A stretch of 7,594 bases of DNA, taken from assembly GCA_030601485.1 (NCBI GenBank), contig JAUVTO010000084.1:1-7594 (forward strand), given 5' to 3'. The stretch is from Desulfobacterales bacterium. GTDB taxonomy: Bacteria > Desulfobacterota > Desulfobacteria > Desulfobacterales > UBA11574. The notes under the pieces were generated by a model. The model worked only from the letters and a program-made list of their open reading frames with translations, ran no database searches and was not told where the DNA came from. Of the stretch, positions 6,031-7,594 are shown in pieces; positions within the stretch are counted from its first letter, which is position 1, and every line of letters begins with the position of its first letter. The translations under genes and the position numbers were made by a program.

Positions 6031-7248
6031 ATGAAAAAACTAAAGCACAAAGAACATGATTTCAGTTCCAAGCTAAGGCAATCTTCGGCCATAGAAAGCC
6101 TTAAGAAGTATATTACCTGGCAACGAAATGCCGGAATAACGGGTGCCGGTCATGCAATCCCTAATTTGGCTCCGATATCCATAAACCTGGATCTGACGTC
6201 CGCCTGTAATTTTTCATGTCCGCACTGCGTTGATTCAAAAATTATCAATACCGGAGAATACCTAAATATAGAAGATGTAAAACGTAGTTTAGACACCTTA
6301 AAATCCCGCGGTTTGTTATCCGTTATCCTCTTGGGAGGGGGTGAGCCCACCCTCCACAAAGATATTGGTGAAATTATCAAATATATAAAGAGGATAGGAC
6401 TGCAGCTGGGTATCGTAACCAACGGATCAAGGCTTAGTCGCACTATAAAAGTTGCTCCTTTATTAGAAAAAAATGATTGGATAAGGGTGTCTTTGGATGC
6501 TGCGAGTCAAGACACTTTTGTCAAACTCCACAGGCCTAAAACCCATGTGACTTTAGATGACATACTACATAGTGCGCGAGAAGTGAAAATGCGTAATCCG
6601 AATATTTCCCTGGGCTATTCATTCGTTATTATGTGGGAAGGATTACACTTAAACGGACAGGCACTTTACCCGAACATCCATGAAATGACCGAAGCCGTGA
6701 GACTGGCCCAAACGTACAGCTTTGATTATATTTCTTTTAAACCCTGTCTGATACGACTTCCGGAATCTCAGAAGGAAACTCTTTTAGACAACATTGACAG
6801 AGAAAAAGAACAACGCCTTATAGAAGATATTAAAAAGAATTTTCATGATGCAAAACGAGCTGCAGACAATAAAATAAAGGTCCTTGAAAGTGTGAATTTA
6901 CGGGCAATGATGGATAATAAGGTGCACGAGCTGAAAAGACAGCCCAAGATATGTCATTTGCAGTTTTTCAACACGGTGGTCACGCCGTCCGGAATTTTTC
7001 ACTGCCCGGCTTTCAGAGGAGTTGAAAAGGCCAAAATTGCAGAATTTAACGGATATGCGGGAAAAGAAAATTTCGATCAAACATTACAAAACCTAACACA
7101 TTCTATTGCCGTCTTTAATGCTGAAAAGGAGTGCAATGTTGTCGGATGCTTTTATCATCATGTCAACTGGTGGATTGAAAATTTTATACATTCAGATAAG
7201 AGCGTTGATGAACTAGAAGAAATAGAAGACGACGACTTTTTTTTATAA
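6031..7248 (+). CDS. Radical SAM protein with SPASM-like C-terminal region
   Basis: A 405-residue radical S-adenosylmethionine enzyme. The [4Fe-4S] ligands form the classic CxxxCxxC at C59, C63 and C66 (within TSACNFSCPHC). GGGEPTL (102-108) is the SAM-binding GGE motif, and IVTNGS (128-133) and IRVSLDA (151-157) are the next barrel strands. The C-terminal part has an SPASM-like stretch: C308, then VVTPSGIFHCPAF with G321 and C325, then C368 and C373, enough for an auxiliary Fe-S cluster though not the full seven-Cys set. A polar, Lys-rich N-terminus (1-35) precedes the barrel and the tail is acidic (DELEEIEDDD). The frame has a stop 9 nt before the ATG, fixing the start; AGAGA lies 5 nt upstream. 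Relatives modify peptides or sugars. With an oxidoreductase before it and a glycosyltransferase after it, a carbohydrate substrate is the better inference. Confidence 0.85.
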   Translation: MKKLKHKEHDFSSKLRQSSAIESLKKYITWQRNAGITGAGHAIPNLAPISINLDLTSACNFSCPHCVDSKIINTGEYLNIEDVKRSLDTLKSRGLLSVILLGGGEPTLHKDIGEIIKYIKRIGLQLGIVTNGSRLSRTIKVAPLLEKNDWIRVSLDAASQDTFVKLHRPKTHVTLDDILHSAREVKMRNPNISLGYSFVIMWEGLHLNGQALYPNIHEMTEAVRLAQTYSFDYISFKPCLIRLPESQKETLLDNIDREKEQRLIEDIKKNFHDAKRAADNKIKVLESVNLRAMMDNKVHELKRQPKICHLQFFNTVVTPSGIFHCPAFRGVEKAKIAEFNGYAGKENFDQTLQNLTHSIAVFNAEKECNVVGCFYHHVNWWIENFIHSDKSVDELEEIEDDDFFL

Positions 7249-7257
7249 TAGTATATC

Positions 7258-7594
7258 ATGCGCTTTAAAAGAATATGTATTATACATCTGAATCAGATTG
7301 GGGACTTGATTTTTTCCCTGCCGCTGTTAAAGGCCCTAAGAGAAAACCATCCGGATGCATCTATTCATTCTTTGGTTAAACCGTATCTGCAAGAACTCCT
7401 TGTTGATTCACCGTTCGTTGACATGGTAATCCCTCGAAAAGGCGGCCTGACAGCTAAATTCAAGCTTTTAAAAAACATACGGAAGAACAACTATGACCTG
7501 GTGATATCTCTTGCCAGGGCTGAAGAATGCCTGATGTTAACCGCATTAAGCAGAGCAAAAATCAAGGCCGGATTTTCTTATTTTCCATGGGACT
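7258..7594 (+). CDS. Glycosyltransferase family 9 (heptosyltransferase-like), 3' end outside window
   Basis: The first 112 residues of a GT9 enzyme of the ADP-heptose:LPS heptosyltransferase (WaaC/WaaF) type, which adds heptose to Kdo or to heptose on nascent LPS core at the inner membrane's cytoplasmic side. The N-terminal signature is clear: IIHLNQIGDLIFSLPLLKAL (residues 8-27), with the Gly-Asp pair (15-16) and the following Pro22, then HPDASIHSLVKPY and a typical second strand KNNYDLVISL. This is the N-terminal acceptor-side domain; the nucleotide-sugar-binding half lies beyond the window. Tandem stops TAA-TAG (7246-7251) close the preceding gene in this same frame, leaving this ATG as the first available start, without a good Shine-Dalgarno sequence. 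The 9-nt gap indicates co-transcription and probably coupling with the radical SAM gene. GT9 also includes enzymes that transfer sugars other than heptose. Confidence 0.85.
   Translation, partial: MRFKRICIIHLNQIGDLIFSLPLLKALRENHPDASIHSLVKPYLQELLVDSPFVDMVIPRKGGLTAKFKLLKNIRKNNYDLVISLARAEECLMLTALSRAKIKAGFSYFPWD

Overview
The window comes from a Gram-negative (diderm, LPS-bearing) bacterium: it encodes an outer-membrane porin of the OprP family, three kinases of the lipopolysaccharide-kinase fold, and the start of a heptosyltransferase-type glycosyltransferase. The phylum cannot be fixed from the sequence.

Layout, left to right. (1) 1-525, minus strand: the N-terminal 175 residues of a KdkA/WaaP-type LPS kinase whose 3' end lies outside the window. 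(2) 526-1432: about 900 bp with no convincing gene, containing an interrupted minus-strand reading frame (837-1046) and, at its right end, the leader of the next gene. (3) 1433-2722, plus strand: an OprP/OprO-type porin with signal peptide. (4) 2819-3667 and 3681-4523, minus strand: two adjacent, evidently paralogous LPS-kinase-like genes, convergent with the porin. The upstream copy keeps the catalytic Asp of the HxxGDL-type loop; the downstream copy has Thr there and may be a pseudokinase. A good sigma70-like promoter (4703-4731) sits about 170 nt ahead of the pair. (5) 4524-5091: a 568-bp divergent intergenic region, AT-rich on its right side. (6) 5092-end, plus strand: a tight operon of a Gfo/Idh/MocA-family oxidoreductase, a radical SAM protein with a SPASM-like C-terminal region, and a GT9 glycosyltransferase that runs off the window. 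Both operon junctions are 9 nt long.

The theme is cell-envelope glycolipid assembly: the GT9 enzyme would add heptose or a similar sugar, the kinases would phosphorylate Kdo, heptose or another core sugar, and the oxidoreductase/radical SAM pair probably makes or alters an unusual sugar. That last role is inference. Base composition changes sharply between the GC-rich kinase pair and the AT-rich operon, as expected when surface-polysaccharide genes are exchanged laterally. The points most worth following up are the oxidoreductase/radical SAM pair and the kinase/pseudokinase duplication.
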